From Burkholderia sp. HI2500 (GTDB taxonomy: Bacteria > Pseudomonadota > Gammaproteobacteria > Burkholderiales > Burkholderiaceae), in assembly GCF_002223055.1 (NCBI RefSeq), contig NZ_NKFL01000007.1:310001-374000 (forward strand): a DNA stretch of 64,000 nucleotides. The letters are read 5' to 3'. Below the pieces are notes generated by a model. That model was not told where the DNA came from, ran no database searches, and saw only the letters and a list, made by a program, of their open reading frames with translations. Shown in pieces: positions 25,474-33,171 of the stretch. The translations under genes and the position numbers were made by a program. The first letter of the stretch is position 1, and every line of letters begins with the position of its first letter.

Positions 25474-26631
25474 TCAGTGCGACGAAGCGGTCTTGACCGC
25501 TTCAGGCGCCTTCCAGGCGGTCGCCGTCACGGGCGCACCGTCGCTCAGGCGCTCCATGCCTTCGACGACGATCTTCTGGCCCGCCTGCAGACCCGACTTG
25601 ATCCGATAGCTGCGGTTCGTCAGCTCGCCCACCTCGATGGCCTTCAGGTGCGCCTGGCTCTTCGCGTCGAGCACCCAGACCTGCGGCTTGCCGCCCGCGC
25701 GGACGATCGCCTGTTGCGGCACGGTCAGCGCGTTCTCGAAGTGCCCACGCGGGATGCGGGCACGCACGTACATGCCCGGCAGCAGCTCGCGCTTCGGGTT
25801 GTCGACCAGCACGCGCAGCAGCACGTCGCCGGTGCCCGGGTCGACGTTGACGCCCGAGAACAGCATGCGGCCCTTCACGTCGTAGCGCGAGTCGTCGTCG
25901 CGCAGCACGTCGACCGGCAGCCCGTTGCCCGCGGTGTCCGGCTGGGCCGCGAGCGCGCCGCGCAGCGCTTCGAGCGACGCGGCCGGCTGGCGCACGTCCA
26001 CGTAGACCTGGTCGATCTGCTGGATGCGTGCCATCGGCTGGCTGTCGCTGCTCGCGACCAGCGCACCCTCGGTCACGAGAGCCTGGTCGATGCGGCCGGT
26101 GATCGGCGCCTCGACGGTCGCGAACTTCAGGTCGAGCTGGCGGCGGGCGAGCGTCGCGCGCGCCTGCGCGACGTCGGCGGCAGCCTGGTCGCGTTGCGAC
26201 ACCGAGTCGTCATACACCTGGCGGCTGATCGCGTCGGCCTCGACCAGCGGCTTGAGACGGGTGGTCTGCACCTTGGCCCGCGCGAGCGCGGCTTCCGCGC
26301 GTTGCAGGGCCGCCGCGGCCGTGTCCATGTCGGCCTTGAACGGCGCCGGGTTGATCTGGAACAGCGGCTGGCCGGCACGGACTTCCGTGCCCTGCTCGAA
26401 CAGCCGCCGCTGCACGATGCCGCTGACCTGCGGCCGGATCTCGGCGATCCGGACGGCCGCGACGCGGCCCGGCAGGTCTTCGGTCAGGTCGAGGGGAGCG
26501 GCCGCCAGCGTCATCGCCGCAACCGGGGTGGCCGGCGCGGCGGCCTGCTGTTCGGTGGGCCCGCAGCCCGCCAGCATCGCCGCCACCAGCGCGCACACGG
26601 CGCCGTAGCAGGCTCGTTTCTGATTTTTCAT
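25474..26631 (-). CDS. RND periplasmic adaptor lipoprotein (AdeA/MexA-like)
   Basis: A 385-aa membrane-fusion protein. The lipobox is MLAGCG (Cys about 23). It has a lipoyl half-motif (VSGIVQRRLFEQGTEVRAGQPLF), a helical hairpin with heptad Ala repeats, the second lipoyl half (APITGRIDQALVTEGALV) and beta-barrel and membrane-proximal domains. The C-terminus ends TAWKAPEA, resembling AdeA. The ATG at 26631 is the only start giving a lipoprotein signal. It is the first gene of the pump operon, preceded by 425 bp without a gene that contains the phased CTCCATC repeats. Confidence 0.94.
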   Translation of the reverse strand: MKNQKRACYGAVCALVAAMLAGCGPTEQQAAAPATPVAAMTLAAAPLDLTEDLPGRVAAVRIAEIRPQVSGIVQRRLFEQGTEVRAGQPLFQINPAPFKADMDTAAAALQRAEAALARAKVQTTRLKPLVEADAISRQVYDDSVSQRDQAAADVAQARATLARRQLDLKFATVEAPITGRIDQALVTEGALVASSDSQPMARIQQIDQVYVDVRQPAASLEALRGALAAQPDTAGNGLPVDVLRDDDSRYDVKGRMLFSGVNVDPGTGDVLLRVLVDNPKRELLPGMYVRARIPRGHFENALTVPQQAIVRAGGKPQVWVLDAKSQAHLKAIEVGELTNRSYRIKSGLQAGQKIVVEGMERLSDGAPVTATAWKAPEAVKTASSH

Positions 26632-27056
26632 GTGGACTCCATAGACGCAGGCACCCAGTGGCCCGCATTTTCGGATCGAAGTGTGCGTGCGCCCGATGGA
26701 GTTTTTTGTGCGGAAAGATGGAGGTTTGATGGAGCGGGTGAAAGATTGGCCGATGGGCGATCGGCAGGCGGGGCGAGCCGGAAGAGGACGGGCGCCGGGG
26801 CGGCCTGGCGCTATCCGGATGCGGGGTGGGCATCCCGGAATGCCGCAATCATCTGATGAAATGCCGGTCGCCGTGCGTGCCATTGGCATGCACGGGCCGG
26901 TGCCCGGGGGGATGCTATTGAGAGGTTCGCTTCGGCGGGAGCGGCGTGCGCTTCGTGCGGGTCACGGGCGCCCTTGTTCAGCGGTGGAGGGCGTGTGCGC
27001 CGCGCCGCAGGGCGGCAGACCGGCGCACGGGGCGTGTCGACCGCTTGCGGCGAGGC
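26632..27056. other. 425-bp regulatory gap between kinase and adaptor genes
   Basis: No credible coding sequence. The part nearest the adaptor gene (26680-26735) carries the phased repeat block shared with pqi. The remainder is GC-rich and shows no clear further structure, although the kinase gene could end in an unseen terminator here. The gap implies that the pump operon has its own promoter separate from the kinase. Confidence 0.5.
26695..26734 (-). promoter_or_regulatory. Phased CTCCATC direct repeats upstream of the RND operon
   Basis: On the minus strand CTCCATC occurs at 26734-26728, 26723-26717 (11-bp step) and 26701-26695 (33 bp from the first). The last copy is 63 bp before the adaptor start. 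Over 26680-26735 the sequence matches 17338-17393 at 41 of 56 positions without gaps. The layout fits tandem binding of an OmpR-type regulator. Confidence 0.65.
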
Positions 27057-28196
27057 TTACCGCGGGTCGGCATCGAGGGGGCGTTGCGGGGCGAGCGCCG
27101 CATCCTTCCGATCCGATGCCGCCGTGCGCCCCGACGCGGGGCTGTCGGGCCAGCGCAACGCGAACGACGTGCCGCCGCGCGCGGTTGGGCGACACGATGC
27201 TTCTCCGTCGTGCGCCTGCGCGATGGCCGCCACCACGGCCAGCCCCAGGCCGCTGCCGCCCTTCTGGTCGGAATGCGTATCGTCCACGCGCCGGAAGGCA
27301 TCGAAGATCCGGGCTGCGCAATCGGCGGGGATGCCTGGGCCTTCGTCTTCGACCACCAGCTGGCACGTACCGTCTTCGACGCGGGTGTGAATGCGGATCG
27401 CACCGGGCACCGCGTAGCGCCGTGCATTTTCCAGCAGCGCGAGCAGCGCCTGGCGCATCCGGAATGCGTCGCAGCGCACGGGCCGCGTATCGAGATCGAG
27501 CACCATGTGTTGACCGGCCGCGGCCAGTGAATCCTCGAACATCTCGACGACCGCCTTGACGTGCGTCGCCAGGTCGGTCTCCTGGATACTGACGCTCAGG
27601 TGCCCGCTTTCGGCGAGGCTGATCACGCGCAGATCCTCGATCAGGCGCGTCAATCCTTCCGCCTGGGTCAACAGGCTTCGGAACAGCGCCTCGCCCGGCT
27701 GGAAGACGCCTTCGGCCAGCCCCTGCAACCGCCCGCGCAGGACCGTGACCGGCGTACGCAGTTCGTGCGCGATCGCGGCATTCCAGAATGCCTGCTCGTC
27801 CGTCATCCGCTGCAGCTGAGCGGCGAGCGCATTGAAGTCGTCCGCGATCAGCGCGGCTTCGCGAATCGATCGATCGCCGGCGACGGCGCGCGCGGTCAGG
27901 TCGCCCCTGGCGACGCGGCGAATGCCGTCCGCGACCGAGTTGAGCGGTACGAGGATCCGATGCGCGAGCCGGGTCGACACGACAATGGCGAGTATCAGGC
28001 CGATCAGCAGCGTGATGCCCAGGCATATCCACTCGGGGGTGGACGGAATCCAGCTTGCCTGGTGGCAGAACTCGCCCCAGTGCCGGAGCATCACGTAGTA
28101 GAACACATAGGTCATCAGCACGACGATCAGCATGATGCCGAGCGCCAGCTCCGCCATCGACACCGCAATCTTGCGGCCCAGACCACCGAGTTTCAT
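27057..28196 (-). CDS. Sensor histidine kinase, AdeS-like
   Basis: A 379-aa membrane kinase with two TM segments (MLIVVLMTYVFYYVM and LGITLLIGLILAIVV) enclosing a short periplasmic loop, HAMP, and a HisKA box with H144 in IAHELRTPVTVLRGRLQGLAEGVF, which closely resembles AdeS of Acinetobacter. The HATPase N box is ALLENARRYA and the G boxes are EDEGPGIP and GGSGLGLAVV. It lies upstream of the pump operon on the same strand, whereas the presumed partner regulator is downstream of it. A short uncertain ORF overlaps its start by 4 bp. Confidence 0.93.
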   Translation of the reverse strand: MKLGGLGRKIAVSMAELALGIMLIVVLMTYVFYYVMLRHWGEFCHQASWIPSTPEWICLGITLLIGLILAIVVSTRLAHRILVPLNSVADGIRRVARGDLTARAVAGDRSIREAALIADDFNALAAQLQRMTDEQAFWNAAIAHELRTPVTVLRGRLQGLAEGVFQPGEALFRSLLTQAEGLTRLIEDLRVISLAESGHLSVSIQETDLATHVKAVVEMFEDSLAAAGQHMVLDLDTRPVRCDAFRMRQALLALLENARRYAVPGAIRIHTRVEDGTCQLVVEDEGPGIPADCAARIFDAFRRVDDTHSDQKGGSGLGLAVVAAIAQAHDGEASCRPTARGGTSFALRWPDSPASGRTAASDRKDAALAPQRPLDADPR

Positions 28197-28504
28197 TTCG
28201 TGCTCCCAAGCGTGGCGTTGCGTCGATTCACGACGGGAAGGTTGTGCAGCGTGATTGCCGTGGTGTCAGGGGAGAGGGGGGATCGGGGCGGGTGAGCGGC
28301 GGGCCGGTCAGGAGCGGCCGAAGCGGTGCGGGAAGTCGCTGCGTGCGTCGGTGCGTCGAGGGTTCCGGTGGCACGGATGCCGGAGGTGCCATGTTGCCCA
28401 GGAGCGGAAAAGGTCACACTGGTGTCGACCGGATCGCTCCCGGCCGACAGAGACAGCGGCCGAACAGCTCGATTAGTGCGGGACAGTTGGGATGCTTGCG
28501 TCAT
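28193..28504 (-). CDS. Uncertain Ser/Thr/Ala/Pro-rich ORF coupled to the kinase
   Basis: A 103-aa open frame whose TGA overlaps the kinase ATG (ATGA). The product is low-complexity (Ser, Thr, Ala, Pro, Arg) without signal peptide or recognisable fold, and its third-position GC bias is weaker than in neighbours. No clear ribosome site precedes its ATG at 28504. The overlap geometry argues for a leader or coupled gene; composition argues against. Low confidence. Confidence 0.25.
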   Translation of the reverse strand: MTQASQLSRTNRAVRPLSLSAGSDPVDTSVTFSAPGQHGTSGIRATGTLDAPTHAATSRTASAAPDRPAAHPPRSPLSPDTTAITLHNLPVVNRRNATLGSTK

Positions 28505-29255
28505 GGTGTCCGCTTTGGATTCTGCTAGTGGCTCCATCGAGTCGCAATGTTACCGCACGAAACGCGCTGCCCGATGACACGGCGGGTCGGCATGCATCGG
28601 AAGGTGGGCGGTGGTGATGTCGTCGCGCGGTACACGCCGGTAGAGGGGGACGCAGGGCCTGACATCGCCGGAATCGCAATTCGGCTGTCGGTGCGCAACC
28701 CGCTTGCGTCAATGCATGCAGGGGGGGCCGCCGCCTCGGCGCAGGGGCAGGGGCGGGTCGCCAACGGTATGCAAAGCGGATGGGAATGGTCGGCAGTCCA
28801 GCTGGGGTTCTTCAGGGCGATGGCGGTCGCCCGTCATTCCGCGAAGGAACGAATGGCGCGGATGGCGCCTGGAGACGATCGCCGCACGGCTCTTTGCGGT
28901 CGTGTTCGTTCCGGAATTCGTTCAGGAGCGCGAAGTCTGGGCGAATGCAAGCAAGACCGCCGTCATCCGCGTGTTGCGGTGGCGGACGATGTGATCGGTC
29001 TGTAATTGCCGGGGCGTACGGGCAAGCGCGTGCAAACGGGCCCGATGGTCGCCGGACAACGGATCGACGGCAACATGGCGGCGCGGCTGGGCATCGATCA
29101 CGGGCATGCCCGGTACGCACATTGAACCGTCACCTTGCTCCAACGCCGCCGGCTCCCATAACCGACAACCTTTGTGCGGTCCCATGAACGGCTGCCATCG
29201 ATGATGTCGACGCCGGGAGTGGCGCAAGCATGCGACACGAGAATGTCGACCCGGT
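28505..29255. other. 751-bp stretch without a supported gene
   Basis: Several short frames exist on both strands but none has a ribosome site, family motif or consistent codon bias. The region holds the kinase-side promoter (around 28510-28600) and, towards its right end, copy 2 of the dispersed 47-bp repeat (29147-29193). It may contain remnants of a lost gene. Confidence 0.5.
29147..29193. repeat. 47-bp dispersed intergenic repeat, copy 2
   Basis: Same length as 13646-13692 and identical at 37 of 47 positions, including GCCGG at the left, ACGGCT at the right and the internal words TCCCATAAC, ACCTT and TCCCATG. It lies 62 bp beyond the end of the minus-strand gene that stops at 29256. Confidence 0.6.
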
Positions 29256-30056
29256 CTATCCGGCCGCGACGCAAGCAGCCTCACCACGCCCCTTCGCCGC
29301 CCGCAGATGCCGATCGCGATCGGCCAGCCAGTCTTTCCGCTCGCCACGCCAGCCCACCGCGTGGATCCGGTCCATCCGGCGAGCGGCCACGGTGGCCGCG
29401 CAGGCCAGGCCGGAGAGCGGGATATCGAGCAGGCGCCAGCGGCCGGCATGCGGCGTATCGACCTCGCGGAAAGCCCCCGCGAGCGGCGCCAGCGAATCGA
29501 GCGTCGCGCCGTGTCCGGTTCCGCACGCATTCGAGAGGCTGTCCAGCCGCAACTGGTCGCGCGATACCGGATCGGCGAGCGCGCTGGTCTGCGCGATGCC
29601 CAGCCCGATCGGGCCACGGGCGATCGCGATGACGATCCAGATGCCGGCATGGCCGATCACCACGTCGAGCCCGTCCAGCAAGTCGCAGCCCGCGACCGCG
29701 ATATGGTCGGCATCGCGGTCGATCAGCGTCAGCGCGTCGGCTGCCTGACCCGCCAGCGTCCCCAGGATCGCGCGCAGCGCCGACCGGCCGATCGCGAAGC
29801 GGCGGCCGTGCACGCGATTCGGATGCGTGCGGGCACGCCGCAGCTCCGCTTTCGACAGGTAGAGATGGCCGCGCTCGCTGGTGACGAGCTGCCATTCGCC
29901 GCGCAGTCGCCACAACAGGATTTCGCCGGGTTCGGGGAGCCGCGACGGACAAGACGCCAGCGCGTGCGAGCCCGTGATCGTCAGGTTTGGATAGCGCATG
30001 CCGGCCCTCGTGTCGGGGGTGAATGCAACGCGGCGGGGCGCACCGGCATGCGTCAT
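29256..30056 (-). CDS. Phosphopantetheinyl-transferase-like protein, probably degenerate
   Basis: A 266-aa protein, last gene of the FUSC efflux operon. Its layout recalls Sfp-type 4'-phosphopantetheinyl transferases: a SKAELRRAR...RRFAIGRSALRAILG helix like the S-x-x-E-R-x-R-f-x-x-x-x-x-r-x-x-x-g-R-a-x-L-r element, then VVIGHAGIWIVIAIARGPIGLGIA in place of the fNlSHs...vGvDiE core. The Mg-binding D-x-E is missing (GLGIA), so catalysis is doubtful. The start overlaps the upstream stop (ATGA). Alternative: an unrelated family with chance similarity. Confidence 0.55.
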   Translation of the reverse strand: MTHAGAPRRVAFTPDTRAGMRYPNLTITGSHALASCPSRLPEPGEILLWRLRGEWQLVTSERGHLYLSKAELRRARTHPNRVHGRRFAIGRSALRAILGTLAGQAADALTLIDRDADHIAVAGCDLLDGLDVVIGHAGIWIVIAIARGPIGLGIAQTSALADPVSRDQLRLDSLSNACGTGHGATLDSLAPLAGAFREVDTPHAGRWRLLDIPLSGLACAATVAARRMDRIHAVGWRGERKDWLADRDRHLRAAKGRGEAACVAAG

Positions 30057-30493
30057 GCCGGTTGTCCGGCCTGCCGCGCATCCTTCCCCGAAGGCTGCCG
30101 CGTGAGCTGCGCGGCGAGCGAGACGGCCTGCCCGAACGACGCCACCGCATGATGCGGAATCCCGAATGCCTTGACGGCGACTTCACCCTGCGCGGCCACT
30201 TCCGCGCGCCGGTCGGGATCGGGTTCGACGCTGATGAGCGCCTTGCAGACGGCGCCCAGCGCTGCCTTGTTCTGCTTGAGCCAGACCGCGCGATGCTTGC
30301 GGTCGTCGTGGCTTTCGTCGGTATCGAGTTCGACGTAGACGATCACGAACGGCTCGCCGTGACGCATCAGCGTGTCGATCTCGCCTTCCCAGCGGGGCGC
30401 GTAGCCCGGCGTCGCGTGTTCGGCGCGAAACACGCAGACCGGAAAGAGATGGATGTCGTGTAACGCGAAATCATTCGGATTGAGAGCGGGCAT
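30053..30493 (-). CDS. Conserved hypothetical protein in FUSC operon
   Basis: A 146-aa soluble protein. The core FVIVYVELDTDESHDDRKHRAVWLKQNK (only part of a longer segment) has alternating hydrophobics followed by a charged helix, and an earlier stretch reads HLFPVCVFRAEHATPGYAPRW. A STAS-like or ferredoxin-like alpha/beta fold is possible, but no family was recognised. It starts 57 bp after the outer-membrane factor gene ends and is coupled to the next gene by ATGA. Its place in an efflux operon suggests an accessory role. Confidence 0.6.
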   Translation of the reverse strand: MPALNPNDFALHDIHLFPVCVFRAEHATPGYAPRWEGEIDTLMRHGEPFVIVYVELDTDESHDDRKHRAVWLKQNKAALGAVCKALISVEPDPDRRAEVAAQGEVAVKAFGIPHHAVASFGQAVSLAAQLTRQPSGKDARQAGQPA

Positions 30494-30550
30494 CGGGATT
30501 TCTCCGGTGGATGAGCGACGCCGAAGCGTCGGGGCGCCGGGTGGCGGCGT

Positions 30551-32026
30551 TCACTGCGCATTCGCTTGCGGCGCGCCGGCCTGCGCGACCGGCGGCGCGT
30601 CGCGCCAGCCGACGCCGAGCGACTTGTAGAGCGCGATCGCGCCTTGCACCTGCGCGAGCCGGCTGAGTGCGAGCGCATCGCGCGCGCGGTACGTCGCGCG
30701 CTGCGCGGTCAGCACCGACAGGTATTCGCCGAGGCCGTTGCGGTACAGCCGCGTCGCGCGCGACTGCGCATCCTGGCTGCTGTCGACCGCCGCGGCGAGC
30801 ATGGCCTGCTGGTCGCGCGCGGCGCCGATCGCCACCAGCGCGTCCTCGACATCGCGAAACGCGCCGCGGATGCGCTGCTCGTACGCGAGCCGCGCGGCTT
30901 CGGCGGCCGCGCGTGCGGCGTCGACGCCGGCTTTCGCGCGGCCGCCGTCGTACAGCGTCTGCGTGCCGTCGAGTGCGACCGACCACGCGACGCTCGCGCC
31001 CGAGAACAGGTCCTGCACGAGGCTGGCCGTCGTGCCGAGGCTCAACGGAATCGCGAAATGCGGAAACTGCTCGGCGCGCGCGACGCCGATCTGCGCGGTC
31101 GCGGCGGCCAGCCGCCGTTCGGCGGCGCGGACGTCGGGGCGCTCGCGGATCACGTCCGACGGCAACGTGACGGGCAGCGCGGGCGCGACCGGCAGCGTCG
31201 CGCCGGGCGCGCTCAGCGTGTCGCGCAGCGTTTCCGGAAAGCCGCCGACGAGCACGCCGATCGCATGCGCGAGCCGCGCGACGTCCTGATGCAGCGGCGG
31301 CAACGTCGCCTGCGCGAGCTGCAGCTCGGCCCGCGCCTGCGCGACCGCGAACGACGTGCCGAGACCGCGCCGGTTCGACTGCTCGGTCAGCCGCCGCGTG
31401 GCGTCGAGGCTCGCGACGTTGTCCGTCGCGATCCGCAGCCGCTCCTGGGTCGCGCGCAGTTCCGCGTAATCCGACGCGAGCTCGGCCAGCAGGCTCACGA
31501 GGATCGCGTGGCGATCGTCGTCGAGCGCCTCGATCTGCGCATCGGCCGATTCGACCGCGCGCCGCGTGCCGCCGAACAGGTCGAGTTCCCACGACGCATC
31601 GAAGCCGAGCCGGTAGGTGCGCGACTGGCCGATGCCGGGCGGCCAGTCGAGCGCCCGCGACGAACGGATCGCATCGGCGTTCCCGCCCGCCGTCACGGTC
31701 GGGCCGAGGCGGCTCGCGATCTGGTCGCGTTCGGCGCGCGCCTGCAGCAACCGCTGGCGCGCGATCGCGAGATCCTGGTTGTGCGCGATCGCTTGCGCGA
31801 CCAGCGCATCGAGCTGCGCGTTACCGAACGTGTGCCACCAGTCCTGCAACTGCGCGGGATCGGCGCCTACCGTGTCGCGCGACGCGATCCAGCTGGACGG
31901 ATGCACGGGCTGCGGCGCCACGTAATCGGGGCCGACCGTCGTGCATGCGGCCAGCGCGCACGTGCAGGCCGCGATGAAGGTGCGCGCGTAGCGTGTCGGA
32001 CGCAGTGGGGGAAGCGGGCATCGCAT
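30551..32026 (-). CDS. Outer-membrane efflux lipoprotein (NodT/OEP family)
   Basis: A 491-aa outer-membrane factor. The lipobox is CALAACT (Cys about 28), followed by VGPDY, the NodT-family signature. Two OEP repeats are present (IAHNQDLAIARQRLLQARAERD; LFGGTRRAVESADAQIEAL; TLYDGGRAKAGVDAARAAAEA). The ATG at 32026 follows AGGGGGCG and starts 11 bp after the HlyD gene. It completes a trans-envelope FUSC-HlyD-OMF exporter. Confidence 0.93.
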   Translation of the reverse strand: MRCPLPPLRPTRYARTFIAACTCALAACTTVGPDYVAPQPVHPSSWIASRDTVGADPAQLQDWWHTFGNAQLDALVAQAIAHNQDLAIARQRLLQARAERDQIASRLGPTVTAGGNADAIRSSRALDWPPGIGQSRTYRLGFDASWELDLFGGTRRAVESADAQIEALDDDRHAILVSLLAELASDYAELRATQERLRIATDNVASLDATRRLTEQSNRRGLGTSFAVAQARAELQLAQATLPPLHQDVARLAHAIGVLVGGFPETLRDTLSAPGATLPVAPALPVTLPSDVIRERPDVRAAERRLAAATAQIGVARAEQFPHFAIPLSLGTTASLVQDLFSGASVAWSVALDGTQTLYDGGRAKAGVDAARAAAEAARLAYEQRIRGAFRDVEDALVAIGAARDQQAMLAAAVDSSQDAQSRATRLYRNGLGEYLSVLTAQRATYRARDALALSRLAQVQGAIALYKSLGVGWRDAPPVAQAGAPQANAQ

Positions 32027-32037
32027 CGTCGCCCCCT

Positions 32038-32952
32038 TCACATCCACGCGTGCAGCCACGACGCGAGCCGGCCGCGCGGCGTGCGTTCGCGCCCGCGTTC
32101 GCCGACTTCGACGCTGCACGTCATGCCGGCCGCCAGCAGCACGCCGGCCGGCACCTGGTCGATCTCGATGCGCACCGGAATGCGCTGCGCGAGCCGCACC
32201 CAGCTGAAGGTCGGATTGACGGCCGGCAGGCCGAGTTCGTCGAGCGTGCCGTTCTCGTCCGCGATGCCGCGGCCGATGCTCGTCACGTGCCCGCTCAGCA
32301 GCGGATCGAAGCCCATCAGCCGGATCGTTGCGGGCGCACCCGTCGTGATGCGGCGCAGCTTGGTTTCCTCGAAATAGCCGGTGATCCAGAAGCTGTGTGC
32401 GTCGAGCACCGAAATACCGGGCTTGCCCTCGACCGCGTAGTCGCCGTGACGCAGGCGCAGCTGCGTCACGTAGCCGTCGACCGGCGAGCGCAGCGTCGTG
32501 CGCTCGAGGTCGAGCTTCGCGACCTCGAGCGCGGCCAGCGCCTTGCGGTGCTCGGCCTGCGCGATCGACACCGCGCGGCTCGAGCGCTGGATGTCCTCGC
32601 GCGGCACGAGATCGTCGAGGCCGGTGCGCCGCTGCGCTTCGTCGCGTTTCTGGCGCATCGACTCGGCGGTCGCGGCGACCTGCGCTTCCGCCTGTTCCAC
32701 TGCCAGCGCGAAGCGTTGCGGATCGATCCGGTACAGCACGTCGCCTTTCGCGACGCGCTGGTTGTCGACCACCGCGACGTCGACGACGGTGCCCGACACT
32801 TCGGGCGCGATCCGCACGACGTGCGCGCTGACACGCGCGTCGCGCGTCCACGGCGCGAGGACGTACGCATGCCAGAGCGCGGCGACCAGCACGATCGCGA
32901 CGGCCACCGTGGCGAGCGTCAGCAGGGTTCGGGTGAGGGGGTTGAGCGACAT
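32038..32952 (-). CDS. HlyD/EmrA-type periplasmic adaptor (AaeA-like)
   Basis: A 304-aa membrane-fusion protein with one N-terminal TM (LLTLATVAVAIVLVAAL), a split biotinyl-lipoyl domain (APEVSGTVVDVAVVDNQRVAKGD; RSPVDGYVTQLRLRHGDY) and a short coiled coil. It resembles AaeA of the p-hydroxybenzoate efflux system and FusE-type adaptors. It links the FUSC pump to the outer-membrane channel. Neighbour order (FUSC, DUF1656, HlyD, OMF) is the standard aromatic-acid/fusaric-acid arrangement. Confidence 0.93.
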   Translation of the reverse strand: MSLNPLTRTLLTLATVAVAIVLVAALWHAYVLAPWTRDARVSAHVVRIAPEVSGTVVDVAVVDNQRVAKGDVLYRIDPQRFALAVEQAEAQVAATAESMRQKRDEAQRRTGLDDLVPREDIQRSSRAVSIAQAEHRKALAALEVAKLDLERTTLRSPVDGYVTQLRLRHGDYAVEGKPGISVLDAHSFWITGYFEETKLRRITTGAPATIRLMGFDPLLSGHVTSIGRGIADENGTLDELGLPAVNPTFSWVRLAQRIPVRIEIDQVPAGVLLAAGMTCSVEVGERGRERTPRGRLASWLHAWM

Positions 32953-32976
32953 GACGCGATACGTTCCGACGAGAGA

Positions 32977-33171
32977 CTAGAAATAGAGGATCAGCGTGGC
33001 GACCAGCACGAGCGAAATCGCGAACTCGAACAGCGCCGGATGCCACACGCGGCGCAGCACGCCGAGCCGGGCGAGCAGCGCGCGCACGGCCATGTAGAGC
33101 GGCACGGTCGCGCACGCATAGACGAAAAAGGGCGGCAGGTAGATGCCGGCCAGCGGGAATTCACTGAGCAT
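32977..33171 (-). CDS. DUF1656 small membrane protein (AaeX-like)
   Basis: A 64-aa protein with two hydrophobic helices, YLPPFFVYACATVPLYMAV and ALFEFAISLVLVATLIL, the typical DUF1656/AaeX pattern. These peptides accompany AaeA/AaeB-type pumps, but their role is not established. It overlaps the end of the FUSC gene by 11 bp, implying coupled translation, and is followed after 24 bp by the adaptor gene. Confidence 0.9.
   Translation of the reverse strand: MLSEFPLAGIYLPPFFVYACATVPLYMAVRALLARLGVLRRVWHPALFEFAISLVLVATLILYF

Noticed and set aside
22226..25609. A 1,127-codon open frame on the plus strand opposite the RND pump
   Set aside because: Shadow of the pump gene: His/Arg-rich composition, no family motif, and the minus-strand gene has full-length RND signatures.
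28528..28560. A single CTCCATC word upstream of the pump kinase
   Set aside because: It is in the opposite orientation to the phased repeats and has no second copy at 11 bp, so it was not counted as a third regulatory block.
28812..29120. A 102-codon minus-strand frame in the gap after the kinase
   Set aside because: Arg/Pro/Cys-rich, no ribosome site, no recognisable domain.
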